Assembly: GCF_003711515.1 (NCBI RefSeq)
Contig: NW_021167088.1
Span: 1,077,769 to 1,141,768 of the forward strand
DNA from: Sodiomyces alkalinus F11
Lineage: Eukaryota; Ascomycota; Sordariomycetes; Glomerellales; Plectosphaerellaceae
Length of the DNA: 64,000 nucleotides
Direction of reading: 5' to 3'
Shown here: positions 34,704-46,222 of the stretch, piece by piece
Layout of the letters: the number at the start of each line of letters is the position of its first letter
How positions within the stretch are numbered: the stretch's first letter is position 1
Position numbers and translations under genes: made by a program
Notes under the pieces: model-generated
The model's database searches: none
What the model was told of the DNA's origin: nothing
Seen by the model: only the letters and a program-made list of their open reading frames with translations

Positions 34704-36080
34704 CTACGTGGAGTACTTCTGCCGTTCCGTGGCTCGCTCTCCCTTGACGCAGTGCTTTAGTATCCAGGGGTGGGTCTGGATCTGCTCCAAGGGGATTCTC
34801 TTTTCCGGATCCAGAACAAGAAGCTGCGAGGAAAATTAGCATTGGTAGAGGTTGAAAAGGGAAGAGAAATGGAGTGAGTGAGAGAACGAGGACTTACCTT
34901 CTTGATCAGGTCTTTAGCTTCTGGACTGACAAACGACGGAACGCTCATATCCGCCCGTGCGATCCTCCTCTGCGTCATGACAGGCGTGTCCTCAAAAGGA
35001 GCTTCGCCGACGAGAAACTCATAGGTCAGGACACCGAGACTCCAGAGGTCGACCTTTTCATTGTAGTAGTTATCGGAACCTCCCGGTTTGACCATCTCGG
35101 GGGGCAGGTAGTCGAGCGTGCCGCACATGGTCTTGCGGCGGTTGTTCGGGGCGTGGACACTCCATCCGAAGTCAGAGATCTTGATCTCGCCGTGGATCCC
35201 CACGAGGATGTTTTCCGGCTTGATGTCGCGATGGATGACGTGCTTGCGGTGCAGATAGCGAAGGGCGGAGGCCATCTGCGCGATGTACTGCGCCGCCTTC
35301 CATTCGGGGAAACGACTCTCACGCCGGAGGTGCTTGTACAGCTCGCCCTTGCCCGCAAATTCCAGAATCAGGAACACCCGTTTGCTGTCATGGAAGTGTC
35401 CATACAACTGGAGGATGTTGGGATGGCGCAGGTTGCTCTGGATCTCGATCTCGCGGCGCACCTGCTTCTCTACGCCGCCGCCTTGCTGGAGCTCGTGCTT
35501 GTGCAGGACTTTTAGGGCGCAGATGAAGCCGCTCGTCCGTTCACGTGCCAGGTATACTCGGCCGAACTTGCCCTTGCCAAGTGGCCTGCCAATCTCGAAC
35601 ATGCCCAGATGGAACTGCCTGGCTACCATGGGTTCGGTCAGGATTGAGACGGTGGTAGCGGCAGCAGTCACAGCCTTGCGGGCATCTGCCTCTGAGGAAT
35701 CGTCGTCTGAAGGACGGGAGGAAGGGAGAGGTTTCCGGGTGGGCGATGCTTGCTTTCGTTGCACTGCTTGGGATGGTAGTGTAACCGATGCTATGCTGTT
35801 GGCGTTTGTGCTTTGCGATTGCAACGCGACTTTGACGAGATTTGGTCTAGTAGAACTTGGCGCCAGTTGGGCGGTCTTGGACGAGCCAGCAACCTATATA
35901 GCCCATCTTCCGTGTAAGCAAGCAGCGAGACAGTGTGATAACTGAACAAATAAGGATAGAGTGCAGCCCATAAGCCCATACCTGTGTGATCTTTGAGTAC
36001 GCCTTAGGTCCGTCCCCGAGATGATTCTCATCGGCGACTGACATACGCTCGAAGCGCGCCTCCAGAGTTCGAGTCGCCAT
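34704..36080 (-). CDS. IPL1: Aurora-family serine/threonine kinase
   Basis: Mitotic kinase of the chromosomal passenger complex, controlling kinetochore-microtubule attachment and cytokinesis. Minus-strand exons 36080..35982, 35893..34898 and 34823..34704 give 404 aa. The kinase domain spans about 132-390: glycine loop [25 protein letters not shown] with the catalytic Lys, [13 protein letters not shown] (catalytic Asp about 256), [10 protein letters not shown], and the Aurora T-loop [16 protein letters not shown] (Thr about 288). The last exon adds [20 protein letters not shown] and a short tail. The N-terminal ~130 residues are disordered and Ser/Thr-rich. A single Aurora kinase is usual in fungi. 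It diverges from TIP41. Confidence 0.94.
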
Positions 36081-36952
36081 GGCGATATAGTGCGTTCAAG
36101 TTGCGAAAGATGCGAATAGAAATGTCGATAGCAGCTTGATGCCTCTGCAGAAGATGTATTTCCTCGGCCGAATGAGTTTGAGGTGGACAAGGGATTCTTG
36201 CTGGACAGTGCTTGTTGGAAGTAGAAATACTGATGGAGCGATCTGCGGTTGGAGATTCGAAGCTTGCCTCCTTGCCCCGGCGGAATGTTTGGGTCAGGGC
36301 GTTAGCGTTGTCGGGGCAACACCGTGCAAGAGATGAGTAATCAGACTCCAGACGTAATCACCTCAGACAACCACAATCCTCTGCGAGATAGGTACACATA
36401 CACCATATTTGGATTGAAGCGGAACAGGAAAGTCAACACACAACCCCTATTCCCGTTGTTCAAACTCAATTGGTTGACCTTGGCCCTTCTGTAATTGAGC
36501 TATCTCTCTTGTTGACCTTTGAAACAATATCCGTACAAATAAGAGTTGTGGTGGTTTTTTTCCTGTACTCCGTACTGAGTACCTAGGTGAATTGACCTTT
36601 TGGACGGTGCCTCGGTGAATGCTCGGTGAGGGTGCTAATCACCCCTCCTCGACCCTCCGACGTCTTGGCCGTTACGCGCACCCCCACTCCCACTCAATGT
36701 TGTATTCTTGTCCTACCTGCACTGCACTTGCACCCACGCCATGCAAACAGGCAAAAGCTCCGTGTCGGATTCGAGCTTCATAACTCTCCCTATATTTGGC
36801 CCAGTCTCGAGATCTTAAATCTTGAAGCCACCCGTTCACTCGCGGTCCCAATCTCTAGAGATCTTGTCCTCAGCTCGCACAATTGACCATCTCCAGCATT
36901 GTCCGCTCATCCTACCGAGCCAGCTAATAATACTATACCACTAGAGGCAACC
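36081..36952. promoter_or_regulatory. divergent promoter of the Aurora kinase gene and TIP41
   Basis: An 872-bp spacer between outward-facing start codons. It has no transposon or long frame. A GTACTCCGTACTGAGTACC palindromic motif occurs at about 36565-36583. Confidence 0.55.
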
Positions 36953-38026
36953 ATGGACCCGATACACTCCTCAAACGGATTCTTTGCAACCCCGTCCCTT
37001 CCGGCCGCCGTCGCCGCGGCGACAACGAGGCACAAGCAGGGAAACTTCGTCATATCGACTCGCAAACTCCCCATTTCCAAAGCTGGTCCCATTGATCAGA
37101 TGACCGAACGCCTGCGTATCCCGGTCCCAGAGATGATCTTCGGCGACAACCTCGTCTCTATCACACACGAACCTACAGGGTGGTGCCTACGGTTCGAAGC
37201 ACTCGACGCCCTCGATCGCGTCGACAAGACAGATCGCAACATGCTCCAAGTCGCCTACGCGCGGGATTGGTCAAGTAGCCGCATGAACACCACCGCCGGC
37301 ATCCGCGAGGTGGTCAAGCCGTACGATTGGAGCTACTCCACCGACTATTGCGGTACCCTGGACGTGCCATCGGGCAACGCTTGTCGTGAGACCGGGAAAG
37401 GGGCCAGCCAAGAAGAAGAGAAAGAAGACGCCGCCGAAGAAAAGAGGGAGGTGAATATGGGAAGGTTAGCTTTCGAGCCGTCGAAGGAAAAGATCCCCCT
37501 AGAGCTTCTTAAGCGGCGGGATCCAATTCTCTTCTTCGACGAGGTGATGCTGTACGAGTCCGAGCTAGACGACAACGGCATCTCCCTGTTCAGCGTCAAG
37601 GTCCGCGTCCACCAGCACCGGATGCTGCTGCTCTGTCGGCTTTTCATGCGCCTCGACAATGTCATCGTGCGGGTCCGCGACACCCGCGTTTACGTCGACT
37701 TCACACAAGACATTGTACTACGCGAGTACACCGCCAAAGAAGACAGTTTCCAGAACGTCAAGAGGGTGAGTCTGGAGTCCGAACGCGCAAAAGAAGTATT
37801 TGGGTACATTAGGGAGCAAGCTTTTTCGAAAGGGAACCAAGATGCAGGGGGCAGGGCAAAAGGCATTAAGACGGGGACGGTTTCGCTAATTACTACTCAC
37901 GCACAGGCTCTCTACATGTCGGGTCGGTTACCTGACGACATCACCATTGCTCTACGGGATCCCAACATCCTCGCACCGTTGCTACCGATTGTTGAACAGA
38001 GGATAGAAGAGGTTAGGCTAGGCTAG
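36953..38026 (+). CDS. TIP41: TIP41-like regulator of TOR signalling
   Basis: Binds Tap42/PP2A-type phosphatase complexes and acts downstream of TORC1. Two exons, 36953..37765 and 37907..38026, give 310 aa. The 141-nt intron is in frame, so a single-exon reading (357 aa) is also open, but GTGAGT and CACAG borders and the lack of family-like sequence in the insert favour splicing, which joins FQNVKR to ALYMSGRLPDDITIAL. Conserved blocks: FVISTRKLPISKAGPI, ILFFDEVMLYESELDDNG, ISLFSVKVRVHQHRM and RVRDTRVYVDF. A central acidic/lysine-rich insert (QEEEKEDAAEEKREV, about 158-172) is low complexity. The start chosen has a good context (GCAACCATGG). Confidence 0.9.
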   Translation: MDPIHSSNGFFATPSLPAAVAAATTRHKQGNFVISTRKLPISKAGPIDQMTERLRIPVPEMIFGDNLVSITHEPTGWCLRFEALDALDRVDKTDRNMLQVAYARDWSSSRMNTTAGIREVVKPYDWSYSTDYCGTLDVPSGNACRETGKGASQEEEKEDAAEEKREVNMGRLAFEPSKEKIPLELLKRRDPILFFDEVMLYESELDDNGISLFSVKVRVHQHRMLLLCRLFMRLDNVIVRVRDTRVYVDFTQDIVLREYTAKEDSFQNVKRVSLESERAKEVFGYIREQAFSKGNQDAGGRAKGIKTGTVSLITTHAQALYMSGRLPDDITIALRDPNILAPLLPIVEQRIEEVRLG

Positions 38027-38538
38027 GCTAGCGGCTTGAACTCCCTGGCTGGCCACATGGGTCAGGATGTTAGTATCTATCTTCCATTCTTGTTTTCAGA
38101 ACATCAACTTGCAAGGCGTTCAGGGTCGGGTCCTGGGAGGCTTAGAAATCCCAAGGGGCAGTCCGAATAAAGGATGGACAAATCTTGGTCACGAAGGGAC
38201 GTGCGGGAACATTAGAAACCATGCTTGCTTATGCCTTGATCGGAGAGAAGCGTAGATACTCGTCGGAAGGGCAACTGAAAGATCGCCTACCAACTGAGGA
38301 GAGGATCGCTTGAGACGAAAAGAACCAAGACCCAGCTAAGCCAAATGCGCATCCCAACCAACCAACTCCAACGGAGCTCTTCCTTGAAGCCATCAATCGC
38401 AATTCACTGTCCCTCCATTCCCCCCCCCCTTATGATCCGGATTTCAAAACGCCGTCAACGCCGTCTCTCCGTACCCCGCCGGGACACCCATTTTTGTCAC
38501 CATGATCACTCGTCACTGCACATCATGACCACCATGTA
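38027..38538. other. convergent 3' spacer
   Basis: This spacer holds the 3' regions of TIP41 and the following minus-strand gene. It starts with a short GGCTA repeat and includes a C-run at about 38421-38429. No gene is supported. Confidence 0.55.
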
Positions 38539-40356
38539 TCACCGGCCCGTCGTGGAGGAAGAACTCTGCGTCATCTCCTCAAAAGCAAGCTCCCACTTGT
38601 CGACTTCCTTAAACTTCTTGATAGCGTTCTTGATCTCGACGGAATTTCTGGGATCGCTGCTCTGGGCGGTATCAAACGTGTCATCGGGAGCCGGCGTCAG
38701 ACTGCTCGCTCCCTCCTCGCCGCCTCCGTTCTCCTTGTCCGAAAACCGCCGCTGGTAGGTCCGACGCGGACGGCCCGGTTTGGATGTGCCGGCGCTGTGT
38801 GCATTTGACGGAGCGCCTCGATTGTGAGGGGTCGTCCTCCCACGCCGTCGGGTTGCCCTGGCGTCGAGATACGTGAGCTCGTCGTCGTCGTTGCCGAGGC
38901 TGGAGACGTCGAGTTCGGATTCGGAGTCGTCATGCTCGTCGCGGTTCTTCTCATGGCGCCGTCGGGGGAGCAGGTCGGTGAGGACGGCAGTCGTTACGTG
39001 AGGGGAGCTTTGGCGTGTCTGTTTCTTCTTCTTCTTCTTCTCCTGTTGCCGGCCCCTCGTGACGCGGTTGTTAGGAGAGTGAGTCAGGGACGGCGGAGAG
39101 GATATGTCCGAGACATGCCCGTCGCGAAGGGGAGTAACAGGCGGGTGATGACGTCTTCTCTTAGCTAGTTCGCGGATATCGGGCCACGCGTTGTCCTCTT
39201 CCTCTTCCTCGGATCCGCTGCTCTCCGGAGGTGCCATGATGGCCTCCTGGTCAATGGGAGTGGACGGACGGTGCATCTGCAAGGGTGGGAGCTCCGGCGA
39301 GGGTAGAGACGGCAAAGAAGATAGATTTGAATCATCATCGCTGTCAGCTGCCTCGAGAGCTGCCTCGAGAGCTGCCTCGGTAGCCGCGTCGGAAGCCGCA
39401 TCGGAAGCTGCGTCGTGGCGAGCCCCGTCTAAATCAGGTCCACTCGTTCGTGCAACCTTGTCCGGGCGACTGCTCATATCATGACCCTCTATGCTTTTCC
39501 TCTTGCGCGAGTCACGGTCAGGAGACGACGCTTCTGTTTCTTGGAGACGACCGGTCGGAGAGGATCGCTGCAACGTCTTTCGGCGGTTGAGCGGCGTTGA
39601 TTCGGCCTCTGGCGCGAAGTCTTCTTCGTCTTCGTCTTCGTCTTCGGAACTGGACGCGGATGAAATCTCGATGGCTCTCTCTGCACGCTCCTTCTGTGCA
39701 GTGCCCAAGATGCTCGGCTCCCTCGCTCTTCGCTTGAACATGCCGATGTTGAAGGACGAGCTGATGGCAGGGGTGGCCTGGCCGCGACTGCTCGGTCGGA
39801 TAGGAGCCTCGTTGCCCTGCAAGCTAATGCTCGGTGCGCGACCCCGACGCCTGAACACACTAGTGTTCATAGTCGACGTGTCTGTGGATCGCTGACCGCT
39901 TGGGGGAGCAGCAGCATCGTCGTCATGCTCGAAACTGTTGTCGAGAGAACCAAACAAACTGTCGTCGAGGTCCAACCCAGTCGTGTCTCTGCGGTGCTGA
40001 GCAGGTGTCGCATGCGCTTTCCTTCCGACCTCGACTGACACGTCCATGCCTTCGTCTGAATCGCGTGCCGCGTTGGTGGAAGAGGAAGTCGGTCCGTCTT
40101 CCGCGGCCAGCCTCCGCATAGCCACATCACGGACGGCACCGGTGACCTCGAGTGCGTCCCCGTGATTCGCGTCCAAAGGGGTAGAGGCCGTATTGGCTGT
40201 TCTCGTTCGACGACTCTGCCGTTGAGTCTGATTGAGGTTCTGGCGGTCTCTGATGTTGCCGGCACTGCCACTTGTCGGAAGTTGTCCCAGCTCGGAATCG
40301 TTCACGGCAGCTGGTTCGCGGGACGGCGCGGGACGCGATCGCCTCGTTCGTGCCAT
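38539..40356 (-). CDS. disordered, charged nuclear-type protein of unknown function
   Basis: Intronless 605-aa protein that I do not recognise. It opens with MARTRRSRPAPSREP and is strongly enriched in Ser, Arg, Asp and Glu. A short motif occurs twice (VFRRRGRAPSIS about 165 and MFKRRAREPSIL about 205). Other blocks are an acidic SSSEDEDEDEEDF, an alanine/aspartate hexamer-like repeat (DAASDAASDAATEAALEAAL, about 330), and SPHVTTAVLTDLLPRRR. A KEN-type motif (FSDKENG) and an ordered C-terminus (IKKFKEVDKWELAFEEMTQ) follow. Basic clusters suggest nuclear localisation, and the KEN motif suggests possible cell-cycle-linked turnover; both are inferences. Confidence 0.7.
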   Translation of the reverse strand: MARTRRSRPAPSREPAAVNDSELGQLPTSGSAGNIRDRQNLNQTQRQSRRTRTANTASTPLDANHGDALEVTGAVRDVAMRRLAAEDGPTSSSTNAARDSDEGMDVSVEVGRKAHATPAQHRRDTTGLDLDDSLFGSLDNSFEHDDDAAAPPSGQRSTDTSTMNTSVFRRRGRAPSISLQGNEAPIRPSSRGQATPAISSSFNIGMFKRRAREPSILGTAQKERAERAIEISSASSSEDEDEDEEDFAPEAESTPLNRRKTLQRSSPTGRLQETEASSPDRDSRKRKSIEGHDMSSRPDKVARTSGPDLDGARHDAASDAASDAATEAALEAALEAADSDDDSNLSSLPSLPSPELPPLQMHRPSTPIDQEAIMAPPESSGSEEEEEDNAWPDIRELAKRRRHHPPVTPLRDGHVSDISSPPSLTHSPNNRVTRGRQQEKKKKKKQTRQSSPHVTTAVLTDLLPRRRHEKNRDEHDDSESELDVSSLGNDDDELTYLDARATRRRGRTTPHNRGAPSNAHSAGTSKPGRPRRTYQRRFSDKENGGGEEGASSLTPAPDDTFDTAQSSDPRNSVEIKNAIKKFKEVDKWELAFEEMTQSSSSTTGR

Positions 40357-41931
40357 GATGATGAGAGCTGGACGAGTGTGAAGACGTGAAGGTCTCGGAA
40401 TTAGATGAGGCGCAGTGTTATTCCAAATAGAAGGTAATGCTGTTTATTCACTTGGAAGTCGTGATTTGGTTGCGAAATCTTGAGGCAATAAAGTGTGTAC
40501 GAAGTAGGAGCCGTTGCTTTCGTATTGACACGCGGGTGGTTTCGCGATCTGGTCGCGTCTGGTCACAAAGTACTAAAGGTACCTTACTTAATTAATAAGG
40601 TACCGTACCTTACCGTACAGACTCACTTGCGCACTGATTAGGTAATTATTACCTAAGGTGCCTAGGGAGATGAGCAGGCCAAGCGTACGGAGTACCTGGC
40701 TGACGTACCTGTGGATGGCACGTGGACTCTGCGAAACCACAAGACATCAAATCCAGACGTTGTGGATGGAGTAGATGTGTACATGCAATGTTTCTCGCCA
40801 GCCTCATGGCTTCTCTCCCCTATCCATTGTGTCGCAAGATCTTATTAGGGCCTGCCACTCGCTGTTTGTTCCAATGACGTGTCTAAAAAGAATTGTGGCC
40901 CCTTGGACTTTGTACTCCATGTTCAACTAGCGAACCCGACATCCACACCGCATAACGGTTCGGATTTATCGGGAGAGCAGGCAACTTAATTATTACCAAG
41001 GTCAACCAGAACATCTAGTAGTACTAAGATGTAATAAAAAAAAGTAAAAAGAAAACATACAACACCGGGTATTCGCTGGTCGTCACCGACCCAACTACTA
41101 ATCCGGCCCTCACTGGCTTATCTAGGGGAGAGCGGACGGGATCCCGAGTTTTCCAGTGGGTATGGTCGTATGTACTGGTATCCTGCAAAGAAAACTCTTA
41201 TAAGGGTGTTGAAACACAAGCGGGAGAAGGTGCAAAAAAGTTGATGGTATTTCGACTGGGGCAAACGGTATTCCGACCCCCCATCAGGTCAGTCGGTTAG
41301 ATATATATAGATCTACTTGTACAATATATTGGGATCCGGACTAGCTTAATTTGTACGTGTAGACCGTGGCCTATTACAACCTAATACGTGTTAGTACAGT
41401 AGTCCCTGATCGGGTATGCATGGTTTTGGTGACTTCAAGAGCTCTAAAATCCCCTGCATAGTCTATAGGTTCTGGTTAGTGAGACTGAGTTGTCTTTCAT
41501 GTTGCTTGATAACATGACACTTGATAACATAACATTGTGGTAGAATACTGAAAAGGCGTTTATCAGATGTTGAGTGGTAGGATAGGTAACCGAACCGTCG
41601 GGCTCCGTAGGTCGACTCGCCCAACCCTAGAACTTTGACAGCGCCGGCATGATATGTTCTCCACCAAGCCTACCGAGTGAGCGGTGAATGGCAATGGACA
41701 GGGGTTACTGAAACATGATTCTACACGTACAGATACATGGGCGCTGAGCAAGGATGTGTCAATTAGTCCGTCCCGCACCTGAGGGGAGCCCCGAAGGTAC
41801 TTCAGTATATAGTCCTGCAGTTTATTCCCCATGCACAATGTTGAGCATTCTCCCCAGGCTTGTTATTCTCATCATTCTTCACCGGTCACATTGCCCTTGC
41901 ACTGGGTATTGTGATATTAGTATAATTCAGC
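40357..41931. other. 1.6-kb intergenic region
   Basis: This is the promoter side of both flanking genes, which diverge. It contains AAGGTACC palindromes (separate entry), a second motif at about 40640-40665, and an AT-rich stretch around 41028-41060 and 41300-41330. No reading frame is supported. Confidence 0.55.
40574..40618. repeat. nested AAGGTACCTT / GGTACCGTACC palindromes
   Basis: Two AAGGTACC units flank a TTAATTAA octamer, followed by a GTACCTTACCGTAC run. The segment can fold as an imperfect hairpin. It is one member of the window-wide AAGGTA/TACCTT family. Confidence 0.75.
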
Positions 41932-43515
41932 ATGGCTCACGCGGTTGACCTCTCGGTTGCCACTCGCCCAAACAACCCCGAGGCTGTGCCTGGCTTGATC
42001 GAAGAGATCAATGCTCTACATGAGAACCTGAAAGACGGCGGTGAGGAGACTCGCCATGAGTTGTTTATCAAGGCCCGCAGCCTTGTTCAGTCTCTTCAAA
42101 CACCCCGTGAGCTCATGCTACAGCATACGTGGGCCGACGTAGGTCACTTCCCGAGACCAACCAGGTCGCCATGTGCTGAGAATTATTAGCCGGGACTCAA
42201 CGCCGTTTTGATCACTGGCGTTGATATTGGGCTTTGGAAGCTCATGGTCAAAAATGGCGCGGATAAAGCCCAGAAGGTCGAAGATCTCGCCGGTGCCCTT
42301 GGAGTGGACCCCGTGCTTCTCGGTTAGTGATCGATATCTGCATATCCACGAGGGAAATCGGAACTTATAGCCATGTGGCAGGTCGTCTGCTGCGTCACGC
42401 CTGCGCCATGGGTCACCTCGAGGAGACAGGGCAGGACGAGTACAAGCTCACAAACTTCTCCAGGTCGTTGAGCCTTGACGTCATCGGCGATGGCTACGTT
42501 GCCCTGTAAGTAGACCGAGACAGGAACTAGATCTGAACTTTCGCGTTTACTTTCGTGTTTAATTAGCTGCACGTGGCTAACTAACTCTTCAAACCAAAGG
42601 CTCGGTGGAATTGGTCGCAGCCCGATCGAATTCTACAAGTTCCTCCGCGCAACCGAATGGCAAAATCCCACCGATGCTGCCCGTACGGCCATGCACGCAT
42701 CTTACAACACCGATTTGCCAAATTGTTTCGACTATCTTCGGTCCATTGGTTTAGGCCCTCAAACAAACCATCACAGTGAGTCGTTTCAAGTCATGTCAAA
42801 GGACTGATACTGAGTCTGCGGTCACTGACGCCGACTCTCTCGCAGTGGGCGGCTACAGGCAAGGCCGCTTGCCATGGATGCACCCCTCGCTCTACCCTGT
42901 CGAGGAGACGCTATTCCCTGGTGCGGATGCTTCGCCTGACGCACCGCTCGTGGTGGACGTTGCCGGTGGTCTTGGGCACGACATTAACGAGTTCAAGAAA
43001 TTCTACCCAAACCACCCAGGGGTCGGTACTCCAGATCTCACTGGAGCTTTTCTATTAACATGAACTGACTGCCGATTCCCCAGAAACTAATCCTTCAAGA
43101 TCTCCCGGTGGTCATCAACGATGTCAAGGATATCGACCCGACGATAGAACGGATGGGCCACGACTTCTTGACCGAGCAACCCATCAAAGGTGCTCGGGCC
43201 TACTTCATGCACTCCATCCTGCATGACTGGCCCGATGATGTGTGCAAGAAAATATTGGCCCGCATTGCGGAAGCCATGAAGCCTGGGTATAGCAAGCTGT
43301 TGATCTTCGAGTGTGTGATCCCCCGAACAGGTGCTTATTGGGAAGCCACCGCTGGCGACATATTGATGATGACGCAACTTTCGGCTTTGGAACGTACCGT
43401 GGATAACTGGTATCAAGTAATCGAAGGAAGCGGGTTGAACTTGAAGATTGTGAAGTTCTGGAAGTGTGGGCAGTCGGATGTCGAGAACCTCATTGAGTGT
43501 GAGCTCGCTTATTAG
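41932..43515 (+). CDS. SAM-dependent O-methyltransferase (COMT-like, secondary-metabolism type)
   Basis: Transfers a methyl group from S-adenosylmethionine to a hydroxyl, usually of an aromatic metabolite; the substrate is unknown. Six exons, 41932..42138, 42190..42322, 42382..42505, 42600..42775, 42846..43021 and 43084..43515, give 415 aa. The N-terminal dimerisation/winged-helix part contains WKLMVKNGADKAQKVEDLAG, HLEETGQDEYKLTNFSRSL and GRSPIEFYKFLRATEWQNP. The SAM site is VVDVAGGLGHDINEF, followed by LILQDLPVVINDV; the catalytic His lies in YFMHSILHDWPDD, followed by GDILMMTQLSALERT. All motifs and phases are intact, so the gene looks functional. Five introns in 1.6 kb are typical of this fungal family. 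The next gene downstream is a Pth11-like membrane protein on the same strand. Confidence 0.9.
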
Positions 43516-44755
43516 GACGCCACGAGGGGTCGGGGAGGGTCGGGCTGGAGAAGGTCTCGGGGGTGAGCATCCGGGGCAGGGGTTTGGCACTCGGGGAGCG
43601 GGGCCGGAGCCGAGGCCGGACCCTAGTGCGGGAGTCTACGAATAGGATAACTTGACCCACAATATTGAGTCTACCTAGGTATTGACGTCGACGCAACTAC
43701 AGCTTTAGGTACTCCGAATGACCAAGAAACCTCGCGGACTATGGATATGCATGGATAGTAGGTAGTAGCTTATACCCGCTTGACGCTGAGATGGAGGAAT
43801 TGAAAGCATTGAAATAATCCCGAGCTGGCAAGTGACTCGGGAAACACCATCTCGTACCTAAATCACTAATGACCCGGTATCAAGCAGGAGAAGGCCGCCG
43901 GAGAAACCCCTGTTATAGGGCCTTTTGTCGTTCACCGCTCTGATTCCTTTCGGCTTATCACTTATCACATTGTCTTCGTCAAGTGCTGGTCCCCACGTCT
44001 GTGGCCCTGCAACCAGCACGAACAAGGGCGACACCTTGCAGCATTTCCATCTCGAGTCTCGACAAGATGAGGGTCTTATCTCTGAAACCGCTCCGTTGAC
44101 CGGTGTGCTGGTCATCGATGTGATTGATCACGACCCAGGACACCGGCACAGCTCAGAGAATCCTTGACACTTCTCCGTAACCGCGCCTTCTATCGAACAC
44201 AGGAAACATACATAGAACAACGTGTGACATCAACTAATAGCTCTCGCCTGCGCATCGGTATCTATTCGGATTGCCTGTCGTAGTTACTCTGCCCGGCTCC
44301 ATGTTTTCATTGCACCGTGAAGGTTTGTCACATGGGATAAGCAGCGTATTATGGAGAGGTAAAAGAAACACACCCCTGGTCCCTACCTTCCCAAGATCTA
44401 CATCCCGGATGTCGGTGTCGGTGCAAGAAAATCACAATCTCATCTTTCATCTCCCACAAGGTTAGCGTATTCAGTTCCGCGCATGGGTAATCCACGAAGT
44501 TCTGACTATCTCCGTGCTCTGTCAGTTGTCTTTCGACCTTGATCATCTTGGATGGACGAATTCCTTTCTCGTGCCATGGCCCATGGGCGCTCTGGCCTGA
44601 GCGTGCCGGTCCATGACTCCATGACAGCGGAGACACGGGCTTCTTGGTAAACATTTAATACTCCTCAGTCTCACACATCGTCTGTCACTTTTTTTTTCTG
44701 TTTCCCTCCTCCGTCCCCTTAGGTTTCGGCTCTTCATCACTCTACGGTCGCCAAC
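43516..44755. other. spacer between the O-methyltransferase and the membrane protein gene
   Basis: The first ~110 bp after the methyltransferase stop are unusually G-rich with repeated GGGTCGG/GGGGAGCGG units. The rest has no supported frame: an 80-codon frame at 43925..44167 lacks an ATG start. A poly-T tract lies near 44690. Confidence 0.5.
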
Positions 44756-46222
44756 ATGACGGATGATAAAGGGCCCATGATAATTGCGGTCTGTTGGGCC
44801 TTCACTGCCCTTGCTCTGCTGTTCGTGACGGGTCGACTTTTTGTTCGGGCGGCTGTTCATGGCAAGCTATTCAGCGACGACTACTGGATCATCCTGTCAG
44901 CTGTACGTTTTGGCCACCCACCCCTCAAGATTAAATGACCACATGCAGCGCAACTAACAGTCCACTGCCAACTACAGATCTGCGCTATCGTCTCCAACAT
45001 CTTCACGACCATCTCAGTCTACTGGGGAAATGGCAAACACTTCGAGACGCTCAGTTTGGAACAAAAGCAAAACACAATCATGTGGATGATGGCGGCATAC
45101 GTGCCAGGGATTCAGACGCTCGGATTTCCAAAGCTAGCTGTCATCGCTCTCCTCGGCCGATTACTCCTGCCCACCAAACTTCATCGTCACATATTATGGA
45201 CCATGGGCATCATATGCTGTCTGTCCCTTACAGCCATGGTCATGACCCTGCTGTTGCAATGTTCACCCCCGAGAGCTCTTTGGGACTTTTCACTGCCGCG
45301 GAACTGTTTGCATCCGAAGACCCTGGAGGGTTTGGCGTTTTGGGCCAGCAGTGAGTTGGCATCTTCCAACACGCGTGTGACTCGGAGGGGGGGCCAACTG
45401 ACGAAACTAATAGCATGCTCCGCTTTTCTCGACTTCTACCTGGCGCTCTATCCAGCAATCGTGCTTTGGGGGCTGCGCATGACCGTACAGAAGAAGATAG
45501 GGCTCAGCTTTGCTCTCGGAATGGGGTTTGTGTAAGTGGGCAGAGCCTTCGAAATTTGAGGATGCCAGTCGACTAAGATGGAAACAGCTCTGGATGCGTT
45601 GGCATCGTGAAGGCTACGGGAGTGCCAACCCTTTCAAGTCCGGATGTCAGCTGTAAGTCATCCCATTCGCCCAAGGCCCGTGGTCATTTTAGACTTGAGA
45701 CTAACCAGTGGCTTAAGATGATCTATGTGACCCATTGTACTGGACATCGTGAGTCTCGCGCTTCTCGCCCATTGGCCTGACTTCCAGGTCGCAGTCAACT
45801 AACGATAATCCTGAGCCAGCATCGAGGGCAACCTCATCATTATTGCGGCATGCATCCCTGTCCTCTCCCCCCTTCTCGAGATAGCCAAGGGACGCAGCAT
45901 CTGGAGGTCCAAGACGAAATCGAGCAGTCACCAGTACCAGGATTACAGCAATCCAGATGCGCCGCAGCGTGGAGTCGAGCTGCGGAGTAAGAGCAAGCCT
46001 GGGAAGAAGGTTGATGCGTATGGGTTCACAATACAGGCCAAAGGGGACAGCGAGGAGAGCATCGTGCAGCCGGATAAGCAATCTGCGACTGCATCTTCCG
46101 AGCGCCGGAGCGGAACATATAATCCCAGCGACGGCATTGTCAAGAGCAGCGTCGTGACTATTGCGTATGACCAAGGGGATCAAGCGCCAACATCGGCAGC
46201 CACGCGATGGGCTGTTGTCTGA
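44756..46222 (+). CDS. Pth11-like integral membrane protein with fungal rhodopsin fold
   Basis: Seven-transmembrane-type protein of the large family that includes Pth11-like receptors; many members occur in or beside metabolite loci. Six exons, 44756..44902, 44978..45350, 45414..45531, 45588..45652, 45718..45748 and 45820..46222, give 378 aa. Family motifs: helix 1 AVCWAFTALALLFVTGRLFV, then LFSDDYWIILSAICAIVSN; KLAVIALLGRLLLP in helix 3; FLDFYLALYPAIVLWGL; and DLCDPLYWTSIEGNLIIIAA just before the last helix. The C-terminal ~95 residues form a charged, Ser-rich cytoplasmic tail. The 31-nt fifth exon is needed to restore the W-T-S-I-E-G motif. Its acceptor is AAG, weaker than CAG or TAG. Confidence 0.87.

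Noticed and set aside
43925..44167. 80-codon frame with a hydrophobic N-terminus, possibly a small secreted protein
   Set aside because: The frame opens with TTG rather than ATG and lacks any promoter or intron support.
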